64,000 bases of DNA from Niallia sp. XMNu-256 (GCF_036670015.1 NZ_CP137636.1:1094501-1158500), one strand, 5' to 3'; shown: positions 53,185-61,999, counted from the stretch's first letter. Numbers and translations are program-made. Notes: a model not told the origin generated them from the letters alone.

Positions 53185-54369
53185 ATGAAATGGGGCAAGC
53201 TTTTTTATTGGCTACTACTACTAGTAGCGGTTTTGATGCTTTCTGCTTGTGGTTCTTCTTTAAAAAGTCAAGAAGAAAAAGAGCAAAATAATGGAGGCCA
53301 ACAGGAAGTAAAGAAGTCGAATACAGAAGAACCATCTAAAGTAGAAACCACTCCACCTGAACCAATAGTGCAAACGATACAATTATCAGCAGTCGGTGAT
53401 ATTTTAATTCATGAAGATCTTTACAATGCAGCAAGTGTAGGGAATAACCAGTATGATTTTACCCCTATGTTTGAACTAGTAAAGCCGTATATGGAAGGCG
53501 CTGATATTACGTTTGCAAATCAGGAAACGATGATTGGGGGAGTAGAGCTCGGCTTATCAACCTATCCTGCCTTTAATAGCCCAGTTGAAATCGGAGATGC
53601 CTTAAAGAATTCAGGGGTTGATATTGTTTCAATTGCCAACAATCACACTTTAGATAGGAGAGAACAGGCCGTACTAAACTCAATCGATCATTGGAATAAA
53701 ATTGGTATGCTTTATACAGGTGCCTATTCTTCTTTTGAAGACCAAAAATCTATTCGTGTAATCGAAAAAGATGGGATCAAGGTTGCATTTATCGCGTATA
53801 CATATGGCACAAATGGGATCCCGGTACCAGAGGGGAAAGAATATCTTGTAAATCTTATTGATAAACAAAGAATAAAAGACGAAATTGACAGGGCAGAAGA
53901 AATTGCAGATGTTGTAGCGGTAAGTCTTCATTTCGGCAATGAATATGAAAGAATGCCGAATGAAGCTCAGAAGGAATTGGTGCAATTTTCCGTTGATGAA
54001 GGAGCGGATCTTATTATTGGAACACATCCGCACGTTTTACAACCTTTCTCATGGGTTCAAGGAAAAGATGGAAATAGAGCTTATGTCATGTATTCGCTCG
54101 GGAATTTCTTTTCTGGTCAAATCGGTGAATATAAGCAAATGGGTGGCATTGCTTCCATAGAAATTGAAAAAGTAATCGATGGAGAACAAATAGATATTAC
54201 ATTAAAAAATCCAAAGTTTTTACCAACCTATGTAAGACGGCAGAAAGATTTTAAAATTATCCCGATGCACTTATTAACGAATGATGATGTTAAAAATCCA
54301 CAAGGATTACTTGAAGATTTAAAAAGACACATGTCACAAGAGGTTCCAGAGTTGGAGTTTGTTAGTTAA
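53185..54369 (+). CDS. CapA-family lipoprotein
   Basis: About 394 residues from ATG 53185 (GAGGG 8 nt upstream; the frame reaches 53170). Lipoprotein signal with lipobox LSAC, a Lys/Glu/Gln-rich linker (about 30-60), then the CapA domain: LSAVGDILIHEDLY, TFANQETMIGG, IANNHTLDR, VSLHFGNEY and GTHPHVLQPFSWV with MYSLGNFFSG. It is homologous to the protein at 49676, but this one is lipid-anchored. Confidence 0.86.
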   Translation: MKWGKLFYWLLLLVAVLMLSACGSSLKSQEEKEQNNGGQQEVKKSNTEEPSKVETTPPEPIVQTIQLSAVGDILIHEDLYNAASVGNNQYDFTPMFELVKPYMEGADITFANQETMIGGVELGLSTYPAFNSPVEIGDALKNSGVDIVSIANNHTLDRREQAVLNSIDHWNKIGMLYTGAYSSFEDQKSIRVIEKDGIKVAFIAYTYGTNGIPVPEGKEYLVNLIDKQRIKDEIDRAEEIADVVAVSLHFGNEYERMPNEAQKELVQFSVDEGADLIIGTHPHVLQPFSWVQGKDGNRAYVMYSLGNFFSGQIGEYKQMGGIASIEIEKVIDGEQIDITLKNPKFLPTYVRRQKDFKIIPMHLLTNDDVKNPQGLLEDLKRHMSQEVPELEFVS

Positions 54370-54540
54370 ATTCCCTAATTTTTTCCTACAATAAGACACT
54401 ATCTGTCCTAAATCTTTATTGATATTAAAAGGTTTTTCATCAAAATGATGCAAGAAGCTAATATTTCAAAAATTTCTAGAGGAAGATTTCTGAAGATATG
54501 GTCATAATAAAGTTGTTCACATTGAAAAGGGGGATTTGGG

Positions 54541-55164
54541 ATGAATATAGAATGGTTTGACAGAGTTTGTGGAGAATTACAGGACAGTCTTGAGTCCATT
54601 TGTGATAAATACGATGAAAATGGCGGAATGACTGTAGAGCGAGGAGCAAAACATCCTAGAATCGACTTTTTTATTGATAGCGAAGAGACAGAAAGAGAGT
54701 ATTTTTGTTCGCTTTATTTTGATCCGCGAAATGAAGAATTCTATATGGAGTCTGTAGATCCAGAGCTAGGCTTTTCCAGTAAAGTGATTTTAGATGACAT
54801 AGATGATATTATTGATGCTGTTCACGAAAGCTTCCATTTTTATATTGAGGAAGACGATGAAGAAGATTTAAACGTTGATGATTACGACTCAGTATATGAT
54901 GATATAGAAGACGAAGAGGATGACTTGATTTTAGAAGAAGTTGATGTTGAATGGGAGACTTCTGAAGTAACTGCTTATTACAAGGAGGATGAAGTCGAAG
55001 TTACTTATCAGTTCGGAATTGTTCAAGAAACAGGCGATGGTGTCCTAAAACGGATAAATCGAATACGTACTGAAGATGATGAATTGTTACTAGACGAAAC
55101 CAACTTTATCTTTGGTCGAGAAGAAGCAGGTACCATCATTTCATTAATTGCTAGCCATATATAA
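54541..55164 (+). CDS. Hypothetical acidic protein, 207 residues
   Basis: Strongly acidic, with an Asp/Glu-rich linker near residues 100-140. Two beta-rich parts flank it (RIDFFIDSEETEREYFCSLYF, then EVTAYYKEDEVEVTYQFGIV). No signal, no membrane segment, no known motif. GGGGGATTTGGG precedes the ATG. Its terminator lies right after the stop. Confidence 0.62.
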   Translation: MNIEWFDRVCGELQDSLESICDKYDENGGMTVERGAKHPRIDFFIDSEETEREYFCSLYFDPRNEEFYMESVDPELGFSSKVILDDIDDIIDAVHESFHFYIEEDDEEDLNVDDYDSVYDDIEDEEDDLILEEVDVEWETSEVTAYYKEDEVEVTYQFGIVQETGDGVLKRINRIRTEDDELLLDETNFIFGREEAGTIISLIASHI

Positions 55165-55167
55165 GGA

Positions 55168-55210
55168 GAGAGGGAGGTTTATTATGGTTAAACCAAAAGA
55201 GCCTCCCTCT
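55168..55210 (+). terminator. Terminator of the acidic-protein gene
   Basis: AGAGGGAGG pairs with CCTCCCTCT, with an inner GGTTTA/TAAACC arm; the T-tract is weak. Confidence 0.7.
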
Positions 55211-55235
55211 ATAAATGAATTTTTACAATAAAGAA

Positions 55236-55814
55236 CTATTTCTCAAATATTTTTTGCCAATTTCCTTTAAGTTTTTTATCCTCTAACTTGCTAGAGATAT
55301 TAACTACTTTTTCTTCGATATATAGCAAGCTTTTATAAACATTAGTAAACGAATGATATTCTCTTTCGTACTTCTCATCTTGCTCCTGTTTTATTTCATT
55401 TAAAGTTTGCTTTATTCCATTTATTTCATTTAAAAGCTGCTCGTTTTGTTCTTTCATATTTTTTTGCTGCAGTCGTGATTGTTCGTTTTGCTGAACTAAA
55501 AAGCTAAGGAGCTTTTTGATGTCAGTTAGTTCATGATCGATGGATTGGAGTGATCGATGATCTTCACTAAAACCTTCAAAGGTATTAGGAATTCGCATAT
55601 CTATTTCATGCTGTTTTTTTCCGTCCGAATTCTTTTTAACAGAAATAGATGTGGAGATTCGCTTTAATTTCTGTTTATCCAAAGCATTTATTTTATATCG
55701 ATTACCTTTCTTTTTAAGTTTTAAGTACTTACGACGTTTATGAAGAACCCTTTTTAAACGATTCACAGAATTAAGGCTTATTTCCCTATCTATCGTTAAA
55801 TACTGATTCATCAT
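55236..55814 (-). CDS. Hypothetical coiled-coil protein, 192 residues
   Basis: The N-terminal third is very basic (LKRVLHKRRKYLKLKKKGNR) and would bind nucleic acid or membrane phospholipid. The rest is a long Gln/Glu/Lys-rich coiled coil (about 90-180). No recognised domain. GAAAGGTG precedes the ATG. It is convergent with the acidic-protein gene and lies 3' of the S8 protease. Confidence 0.6.
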   Translation of the reverse strand: MMNQYLTIDREISLNSVNRLKRVLHKRRKYLKLKKKGNRYKINALDKQKLKRISTSISVKKNSDGKKQHEIDMRIPNTFEGFSEDHRSLQSIDHELTDIKKLLSFLVQQNEQSRLQQKNMKEQNEQLLNEINGIKQTLNEIKQEQDEKYEREYHSFTNVYKSLLYIEEKVVNISSKLEDKKLKGNWQKIFEK

Positions 55815-56227
55815 GTTTCAGCACCTTTCTTTATAATAAACAATTCGAACTAACAACAAAAAACTAATATATTTTATTATCTTATCAGTAATTTATATTT
55901 TAACATAATTCAGAAATTATTTGATAACTTGTGTAATATTTTATAAAACAAATATTCAAAAAAGTAAATGTGGAATTTAGAAAAGCACTAAAAAAGCAAC
56001 CTTACAATAGGTTGCTTTTTTAGTTATTCCTGTGTTGTTCCACTCTTTTTCTTTATTTCCGGTTGATGATTTACAAGATTTTTGTTTACGATGGGCTGAA
56101 CATTGTGAGTTCTAGTTTCCCAAATACTGTACTTAATGCTACCGGACCTATTATGATCGTTACGATCCAATTTATATTCGCCACCTTTATGAATAAAATG
56201 AAAGACGATGTAAGGCTAACTATCTAG
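55815..56227. other. Spacer between coiled-coil gene and S8 protease
   Basis: 413 bp with a strong bidirectional hairpin terminator at 55988-56023 (CTAAAAAAGCAACCT with AGGTTGCTTTTTTAG) and a coding remnant at 56024-56215. Confidence 0.7.
56024..56215 (-). pseudogene. Possible coding remnant downstream of, and in frame with, the S8 protease
   Basis: An open frame without a start codon, in the same reading frame as the protease stop at 56228. It translates to a hydrophilic peptide with the segment YKLDRNDHNRSGSIKYSIW and ends GTTQE at TAA 56024-56026, immediately before the terminator at 55988-56023. Only a short stop-containing stretch separates it from the protease. It could be a broken C-terminal extension of the protease or the tail of another gene. 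Confidence 0.35.
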
Positions 56228-57598
56228 TTATGAACTCTTAGCTTGTTCTAGGGCATGCTGGATATCAATTAATCCACTGCCAAAATCAATATCCTTTCCA
56301 GGTCTGCCAAGATCGTAGGCTGTATTTTCAATAATATCCATGACCTCTCGGTTCGTTAAATCAGGATTTACAGCCAATAAAAGCCCAGCTAAACCTGCTA
56401 CATGAGGTGATGCCATTGAGGTACCAGATAAGGCTGCGTATTGTTGGTTAAAGTAAGTGCTTGCTATGATATCACCAGGAGCACTGACATCAATGTAATC
56501 TCCGAAATTAGAAAATGAAGCTCGATTTCCTGTATAATCAATCGCTGCAACACTCAATACTTGAGGATAAGAAGCAGGGTAACTAGGTCGACTCGTATTT
56601 TCATTTCCCGCTGCAGCAATTAAAACAACATTTTGGTCGTACGCATAATTGATCGCCTCTTTTAACAGAGAAGATGATTGGTAGTTCCCCAAACTCATGT
56701 TAATCACATCAGCTCCATGATCAACTGCCCAGATGATTCCTTTGGCGATATCAAAGGAAGTGCCATACCCTTCAGCACCGATTGCCTTAATTGGCATAAC
56801 TTTGTTATACCAAGTTAATCCAGCAACACCTTCACGGTTGTTTGTCTCAGAGGCAATGATTCCAGCCACATGGGTACCGTGTCCATTGTCATCATCAGCA
56901 AAATCATTGTTTTCTACTACATTGTATCCTTTTGTTAACCGGCCCTTTAAATCAGGATGATTCAGATCCACTCCTGTGTCTATTACGGCAATAATGACAT
57001 CTTCTTTTCCTTTTGAAATGCCCCAGCCTTCCTCTGTACGAATAACAGGAAAATTCCATTGATATTGTTCCTGATACAACAAATCGTTCGGGAGGTCAAT
57101 TTGGTTTTGCATATACAAATAATGGGGCTCTGCATATTCTACATTTGCTTGCTTCGTAAAGTATGCCATTAAATCCGCGGTTGAAAGGGTATCGGATTGA
57201 AAGGTAATGATTGAATTTAACTTATTTACTTTTTTTCCACGGATCTCATTTGAGAGGTTTTCTAGTTCCTGCTCCGTAGGTTCAACCTTAAATTTAACAA
57301 TGACTTCATTCTCTTGATAGTGGCTCTCCGTTTTTTCATCATGTTTAATTAGATAAACGGAAGGATCATTTCTTAAATGATTCTTGATCGTTTCTCCCAT
57401 AGCAAGACTATTCACTTGTAGAATATGTTTGTCATTGTTTTTTAATTGGACCGGGCTAGCCATTGGGGTAACTGATCTATCGCCAATAGGCTCACTGGCC
57501 TCCTGGTTTGATGATCTGTTTTGAAAAAGTAATATAGATGCTACTGATAAAAGAACAATAAATGAAATGAGATAAAGTAAGGGTTTCGAATTTTTCAT
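56228..57598 (-). CDS. Exported subtilisin-like serine protease (S8)
   Basis: 456 residues. An N-terminal hydrophobic segment (about 8-24) serves as signal or anchor. The prodomain (about 75-165) resembles the fervidolysin/inhibitor I9 type. Catalytic Asp in AVIDTGVDLNHPDL, His in DDNGHGTHVAGI, Asn in AAAGNENTS and Ser in GTSMASPHVAGLAG. The thermitase-like mature domain ends near 450. It is secreted and cleaves extracellular proteins. Confidence 0.88.
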   Translation of the reverse strand: MKNSKPLLYLISFIVLLSVASILLFQNRSSNQEASEPIGDRSVTPMASPVQLKNNDKHILQVNSLAMGETIKNHLRNDPSVYLIKHDEKTESHYQENEVIVKFKVEPTEQELENLSNEIRGKKVNKLNSIITFQSDTLSTADLMAYFTKQANVEYAEPHYLYMQNQIDLPNDLLYQEQYQWNFPVIRTEEGWGISKGKEDVIIAVIDTGVDLNHPDLKGRLTKGYNVVENNDFADDDNGHGTHVAGIIASETNNREGVAGLTWYNKVMPIKAIGAEGYGTSFDIAKGIIWAVDHGADVINMSLGNYQSSSLLKEAINYAYDQNVVLIAAAGNENTSRPSYPASYPQVLSVAAIDYTGNRASFSNFGDYIDVSAPGDIIASTYFNQQYAALSGTSMASPHVAGLAGLLLAVNPDLTNREVMDIIENTAYDLGRPGKDIDFGSGLIDIQHALEQAKSS

Positions 57599-57802
57599 AA
57601 CATTCCCCTAACATATTATTTTAAAATTTAAAAGTTTCTTCTTAGATAGTCTCAACTAAAAAATAATTAATATTCCATGTAAGTTTTTTAATAAAAAGGA
57701 GGAGATGATTGTTCAATTTTTTGTGTAGAACACAAAATACTTTTTCAAAGGAAGGGGATTCTAATTTTAACCATATTGTTTTTTAGTAAAGGAGGGGTTT
57801 TT

Positions 57803-58075
57803 ATGGAAATGGAACATATAGAAAAGGTTTCTTTTCATATGGAGAATGTAAAAGGAGAACTTATTGTAAAAGGAGAAATTAGCGGTAAAAGTAACTTCCC
57901 ATTTCACGATGATTTAAAGTTTAAGGGGATTATTGCATTGCTAAATTCCATTGATAAAAAAAACTTCAAAGAAACAAATAATGGGTCAAAATTTAATTCC
58001 TACATAAAGGAAATCGAAGAAACGATTGATGAAATGAAAAAGTTTGAACAGTTTCAAGGAGAGGTAATTGAATAA
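57803..58075 (+). CDS. Hypothetical protein, 90 residues
   Basis: From ATG 57803 with AAAGGAGGGG 6-9 nt upstream; the frame extends to 57776 as leader. Charged, with a KGELIVKGEISGKSNFPFHD strand pair and a helical C-terminus (YIKEIEETIDEMKKFEQF). No known motif. Confidence 0.6.
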   Translation: MEMEHIEKVSFHMENVKGELIVKGEISGKSNFPFHDDLKFKGIIALLNSIDKKNFKETNNGSKFNSYIKEIEETIDEMKKFEQFQGEVIE

Positions 58076-58079
58076 AAAA

Positions 58080-58118
58080 AGGAGATGTCCGCTTTATTAG
58101 ACGGACATCTTTCCTTTG
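58080..58118. terminator. Terminator between convergent small genes
   Basis: AGATGTCCG pairs with CGGACATCT, flanked by AAAGG and CCTTT. Confidence 0.78.
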
Positions 58119-58126
58119 CGTCATAC

Positions 58127-58300
58127 CTAACGTCGATGTTGGATTAAGTCAATTGTACCGAGGACAACATGGGCTAAACCGAAACCAAAGACCGTGTTTG
58201 CCACCATTTTGTTGGAACCACGTTTTTGTTTTAGCGCATAGCCGGTTGTAGTAACGACAGAACCTAATACAGTTGGAATCATACCTTCACGAATATTCAT
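58127..58300 (-). CDS. Small membrane protein, 57 residues
   Basis: Read by hand: MNIREGMIPTVLGSVVTTTG...LIQHRR. Two hydrophobic segments (VLGSVVTTTGYAL and FGFGLAHVVLGTI) are joined by KQKRGSNK. Such short proteins are conserved in Bacillus but unnamed. GGAGGGATACTC precedes the ATG. Confidence 0.62.
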   Translation of the reverse strand: MNIREGMIPTVLGSVVTTTGYALKQKRGSNKMVANTVFGFGLAHVVLGTIDLIQHRR

Positions 58301-58381
58301 GAGTATCCCTCCACATCTAAGTTAGTGGGTGCATATACACCGATTATTATCGTTTCCAAAACGACAGAATCTATGTAACAT

Positions 58382-59002
58382 CTATAAACCTTTAAGGAAG
58401 GTATTTAAATATTGAAGGGCTTTTTCGCGACTTCCTATATAGGTTTGTTCTCGAATTTCGTCTTTTTTTAGTTTTTCTAAAGTGGCTTTCAGAATTTCTT
58501 CTTCCCTGCCTTTTGGAATGACAATGACTCCGTCTTCATCTCCTATAATTAGGTCACCTGGGCTTACGCTTACACCACCGCAGGAGATAGTTACCTGTAA
58601 TTCCCCTCTTGCTCCTTTTGCGCTTGCTGAGACCGTAGCAGCACGACAAAAGACTGGAAAATCTAGGTCTCGAATTCCTTGGATATCACGGATGGCACCG
58701 TCAATAATAATTCCTTGCAAACCTAAGGATTTGATTAGGGCGATGACAAAATCCCCTGCAACGGCCCGTTCTGTAAAACCTTTCCCGTCTACAACCAATA
58801 CGTCCCCCGGCTTCGCTTCTCTCATGCCCCTTAAAATACCTGTATTATCTCCTGGTGGAATATTAACAGTAAATGCCCTGCCAGCTATTTTAGAGTTACT
58901 TTTTAACGGCTTAATTCCAGTATCCATATGGTTATAACCTTTTAGTGCATCTGAAATTCCTGTTGTTGGTAAAGTTGAAAAAAGTTTTTCAATCGATGTC
59001 AT
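58382..59002 (-). CDS. RraA-like protein / HMG-aldolase family
   Basis: 206 residues. Motifs TTGISDALKG, VDGAIRDIQGIRDLDFPVF (as GIIIDGAIRDIQG) and GDLIIGDEDGVIVIP are the RraA/HMG aldolase signature with the metal-binding Asp and Arg. Members either cleave 4-hydroxy-4-methyl-2-oxoglutarate or, in Escherichia coli, inhibit RNase E. Gram-positive relatives are more likely aldolases or decarboxylases. GGAAGGAG precedes the ATG. Confidence 0.85.
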   Translation of the reverse strand: MTSIEKLFSTLPTTGISDALKGYNHMDTGIKPLKSNSKIAGRAFTVNIPPGDNTGILRGMREAKPGDVLVVDGKGFTERAVAGDFVIALIKSLGLQGIIIDGAIRDIQGIRDLDFPVFCRAATVSASAKGARGELQVTISCGGVSVSPGDLIIGDEDGVIVIPKGREEEILKATLEKLKKDEIREQTYIGSREKALQYLNTFLKGL

Positions 59003-59271
59003 CCTTGTATCTCCTTCCGAAAATTAATTCTATTCTTATTTATAATCTTAAGAAATGGGGGATATGACAAGTTGATCAATGTTTATCCCAAAATTAACCC
59101 AAGTAAGACTGGCCCAAAAGTTGGACATAGACTTAATCCACTACTGAAAATGTCTGGGGTGACCAGCATGCTCCTGGAATCAGTAAGCCTCGACCAAGGA
59201 AGCTTCGGTTATGTAATGTATGTTTCATCATTATTAACAAATAATAAGAAAAGTGAGAAAGGAGAGTTGGA

Positions 59272-59439
59272 ATGGCACAAAACAGAAAAAATGCTGATCT
59301 TGTTGAACCATCTATTATGTCAACAGATGAACATGAACCTAGAAATGAAAAAGATACGAAAAATGAAAAACTAGCAAGTAAACCAAAAGTAGAAGGCGGA
59401 ATTCTCGGGGACGACGGAATTACCGGTCGAATTCGATAA
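59272..59439 (+). CDS. Small hydrophilic protein, 55 residues
   Basis: Starts MAQNRKNADLVEPSIMS and ends GDDGITGRIR; no hydrophobic core, rich in Lys, Glu, Asn and Asp. GAAAGGAG precedes the ATG. It is followed after 22 nt by another small gene. Composition resembles spore-core proteins, but no family match is claimed. Confidence 0.6.
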   Translation: MAQNRKNADLVEPSIMSTDEHEPRNEKDTKNEKLASKPKVEGGILGDDGITGRIR

Positions 59440-59461
59440 AAAAACTTAGGAGATGAACCAT

Positions 59462-59608
59462 GTGGCAAACAAAGATAAATTTAAAGAGGGCGCACAAGTA
59501 ACGGCAGATAATCAAATTTATGGAACACCCAATAGTAAAAGCAAAAACGGAACAGGCGATTCGCCAAATGATAATGTAGGTAAGTTTCAATCCCAACGAA
59601 AACTATAA
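59462..59608 (+). CDS. Small hydrophilic protein, 48 residues
   Basis: Starts at GTG 59462 (VANKDKFKEGAQVTADNQ) and ends SQRKL. TAGGAGATGAACC precedes the GTG. It is very hydrophilic and Asn/Gly/Ser-rich. It probably forms a two-gene unit with the 55-residue gene. Function unknown. Confidence 0.55.
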   Translation: MANKDKFKEGAQVTADNQIYGTPNSKSKNGTGDSPNDNVGKFQSQRKL

Positions 59609-59626
59609 AAGACATATACGTTCGAT

Positions 59627-59668
59627 CATGGATGGTTCTTTCGTTTACAAACGGAAGAACTGTCCGTA
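59627..59668 (+). terminator. Terminator of the small-protein pair
   Basis: GTTCTTTCGTTT pairs with AAACGGAAGAAC, then GTATTTTT. Confidence 0.7.
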
Positions 59669-59811
59669 TTTTTAAGCTGTGTTAACCATGAAAACAGCGA
59701 CTTGCTCCAAGCGGCTATAGAAAAGTCTCCAACATTGGGCTCGTGTGGGTGTTATTTTAAAGGGAAGGTGTCTTTGTCTCGTGGCAGGTGGTCCAAGTTC
59801 CTTATCTATCC

Positions 59812-59950
59812 TTTATAGCTTAACGGGCAGTAAAGCTCCGATTGGTGAAATAAGATTAATCTTTGGGCTTTAGCCCTTAGATAAATCAATCAGGCTCCGC
59901 GTGACTAACCATCAATGGGAAAAAGCCTCCACTGAAGGAAGTTTCACTTT
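59812..59950 (+). repeat. Structured repeat, copy R6 (left hairpin deleted)
   Basis: It starts TTTATAGCTTAACGGGCAG, which joins directly to TAAAGCTCCGATTGG: the left hairpin is cleanly missing. The central palindrome (59854-59887) and the right arm (CCATCAATGGGA, then GAAGGAAGTTTCACTTTAT) are kept. It is directly followed by R7. Confidence 0.78.
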
Positions 59951-60067
59951 ATCAGGCTTAACGGGCAGTAAGCTCCCCAACTCAAGGTTCTGATTAAAAT
60001 AAAAAAAGGTAGTTGTGGATCAACTGCCCGTAAAGCTAAAGCCCCCACTGAAGGAAGTTTCACTTTA
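59951..60067 (+). repeat. Structured repeat, copy R7 (centre deleted), tandem to R6
   Basis: It begins at the TTATCAGGCTTAACGG shared with the end of R6. The left hairpin is complete (CGGGCAG with CTGCCCG, inner arm AGCTCCCC). The central palindrome and first half of the right stem are gone, so CTGCCCGTAAAGC runs into TAAAGCCCCCACTG. Its end GAAGTTTCACTTTA supplies the stop codon of sspH on the minus strand. Confidence 0.78.
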
Positions 60068-60244
60068 TTGTTCAGTTAGGTTTGTAACTGGTACACTTTG
60101 TTTTTGGTTCGGGTCATTAAGGGGATGGATGGTTGCCACTCCATTTCCTTGGTCCACATGCTCAATATATATACTTTTTCCATTATACGTTACATTTATC
60201 ATCTGTTGTGAAGAAACAATTTCTTGAGCTCGCTTTGCGTCCAT
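60065..60244 (-). CDS. sspH: Small acid-soluble spore protein, SspH family
   Basis: 59 residues from ATG 60244, exactly the length of SspH. Starts MDAKRAQEIVSSQQMINV, then TYNGKSIYIEHV and a C-terminal ATIHPLND segment, all family features. GGAGGTG lies about 6 nt before the ATG (an in-frame GTG at 60253 overlaps it). A near-consensus sigma-G promoter lies upstream. It is made in the forespore. Its TAA stop falls on the end of repeat R7, so the repeat may have altered the last residues. Confidence 0.93.
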   Translation of the reverse strand: MDAKRAQEIVSSQQMINVTYNGKSIYIEHVDQGNGVATIHPLNDPNQKQSVPVTNLTEQ

Positions 60245-60274
60245 ATGTTTCACCTCCTAGTTATGTTCCAAACA

Positions 60275-60304
60275 TAATATTTACCGTAGGAACGTTAGTT
60301 ATAC
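60275..60304 (-). promoter_or_regulatory. Sigma-G promoter of sspH
   Basis: On the minus strand: GTATA, 18-nt spacer, AATATTA. The -35 matches the GHATR consensus fully and the -10 matches CATWHTA at six of seven positions, 30 nt before the start codon. Confidence 0.8.
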
Positions 60305-60639
60305 TAATCCAAAAGGAAGTTAGCATTAAATTAAATAAATGCTATAATTAATGCTAATAATCATAGAGAAACAGGTAAACTAGTTTTTCGGATTATATAA
60401 AGTGTTTTAGAAAAATAACATATTCATATTTTAAATGATATAATGCGTGTATCCTTATAATTAAATAGAAAATTACTCATATTCTGCAATAATGAATATA
60501 TTTATAGTAGAAGCCAAGTTTAAACCGTAAAATCTATCAATATTTGATTTTAATTGTGAATCTCACATGTTATACTTATAAAATGAATAAGTTTACTAGG
60601 TTTTAATTCATTGTTAAAACTACAGCTTAAGAGGAATAG
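60305..60639. other. Spacer upstream of histidine kinase
   Basis: About 335 bp, very A/T-rich; no gene or repeat seen. Promoter-like TTGACA boxes are not obvious. Confidence 0.45.
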
Positions 60640-61863
60640 ATGATGAAAAAAACAGGACAAGTTAGTGCATTCATAATAGTGATAATTTTTACCTTCTTTC
60701 ATATATTTCCGTTTAAAGGAATTTCTCTATGGAATTTCATTATTTCCTTGACAATTGTTACGACCATTGCTTGGATGATTGGAAGGCAATATGACAAGAT
60801 TAAATTTTACATGGTACGAATGAATGAAAGTGAAAAGAATTATAGACAATTAATTGATACAATGCCAAATGCTATTCTCATTTACTATAAGGAGAGAATC
60901 CTTTATGTAAACAATTCAGCTATATCATTGCTTGGGGCAGTCGATCAAGAACAAATTCTTGGTCAATCGGTTTATCGCTTCATTCATCCAAATTATAGAG
61001 AAAAGGCAAAGGAACGATTAAGTAAGCTTCGTAAAAAACATGAGGTAACGAATCATGCTGATCAAAAAGTTGTGAGACTTGACAATAAAACCATATATTT
61101 AGAAGTTTCAAGCCGATTAATAAATTATGAAGGAAAAGAAGCTATCCTTTCTGTATTTGAAGATGTTACCCATAAAAAAGAGGAAACTGAAGGATTATTA
61201 CAAAAGTCAGATAAGCTAGCAGTTGTTGGCCAAATGGCTGCAGGGATAGCCCATGAGATTCGAAATCCATTGACTTCAATTAGAGGGTTTATTCAATTAT
61301 TTGAATCAAAGTATAAAGATGATCAGCCATACTTTCAACTTGTTTTATCGGAATTAGATCGAATTAATCTGATTGTCGGCGAGTTTCTAGTGTTAGCCAA
61401 ACCAACTGCTGTTGAGTTTAAGGAAAAAGAAGTGAATAATCTTATAAAAGAGGTTGTCACTCTAATCAATACACAAGCGATTATGAATAATATTCAAATC
61501 TCTGTAGAATATGAGCAAAACTCACCCATTATTGTTTGTGAGGAAAGTCAATTAAAACAAGTATTTATTAATTTATTAAAAAATGCAATTGAAGCTATGC
61601 CAAATGGGGGCTTAATAGAAGTTAGAGTAAAGGAACAGACAAAAGGGTCAGTTTCGATTTATATTTCAGATCAAGGGGTTGGTATTCCTGAAGGTCGGAT
61701 TCCTAAGCTAGGAGAGCCTTTCTATACTACGAAGGAAAAAGGTACTGGGTTAGGTTTAATGATTAGTTATAAAATTATAGAGAGTCATAATGGTGAAATT
61801 AACATTTCAAGTGAAATAAATAAAGGTACTACAATAGAGGTTACTTTACCTACTAAAACTTAA
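60640..61863 (+). CDS. Orphan sensor histidine kinase (PAS, HisKA, HATPase; Kin-like)
   Basis: 407 residues. Two N-terminal membrane helices (about 8-48) with almost no outside loop, a PAS domain (about 65-180), a phosphoacceptor helix with GIAHEIRNPLTS (His), and the ATPase domain: N box NLLKNAIEAMPNG, G1 DQGVGIPEG, F box FYTTKEKGTGLGLMIS. No response regulator is adjacent, so it may feed the sporulation phosphorelay like KinB-KinE (inference). A ribosome site AGAGGAAT precedes the ATG pair. Confidence 0.87.
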   Translation: MMKKTGQVSAFIIVIIFTFFHIFPFKGISLWNFIISLTIVTTIAWMIGRQYDKIKFYMVRMNESEKNYRQLIDTMPNAILIYYKERILYVNNSAISLLGAVDQEQILGQSVYRFIHPNYREKAKERLSKLRKKHEVTNHADQKVVRLDNKTIYLEVSSRLINYEGKEAILSVFEDVTHKKEETEGLLQKSDKLAVVGQMAAGIAHEIRNPLTSIRGFIQLFESKYKDDQPYFQLVLSELDRINLIVGEFLVLAKPTAVEFKEKEVNNLIKEVVTLINTQAIMNNIQISVEYEQNSPIIVCEESQLKQVFINLLKNAIEAMPNGGLIEVRVKEQTKGSVSIYISDQGVGIPEGRIPKLGEPFYTTKEKGTGLGLMISYKIIESHNGEINISSEINKGTTIEVTLPTKT

Positions 61864-61865
61864 GG

Positions 61866-61914
61866 GGACAGTTCTTTGCAGTTTTATTGCTGCAAAAGGA
61901 CTGTCCTTTTTAAA
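61866..61914 (+). terminator. Terminator of the histidine kinase gene
   Basis: GGACAGTTCTTTGCA pairs with TGCAAAAGGACTGTCC, then five T. Confidence 0.82.
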
Positions 61915-61999
61915 CTGTAAAGAAACCGAATTTCCAAGAATATATTATTTTTTTAAACAAAAAATAGAAAGGAGAATTTTTTCCTGAGGAGAATATCGA

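Noticed and set aside
55236-55814. Coiled-coil protein as a phage or plasmid partition factor
   Set aside because: No ParA/ParB partner, no replication or phage genes nearby; only the basic N-terminus and coiled coil are seen.
59159-59172. 14-bp match (GTGACCAGCATGCT) with the middle of repeat R3
   Set aside because: No other part of the repeat is present around it, and one such match is expected by chance in 64 kb.
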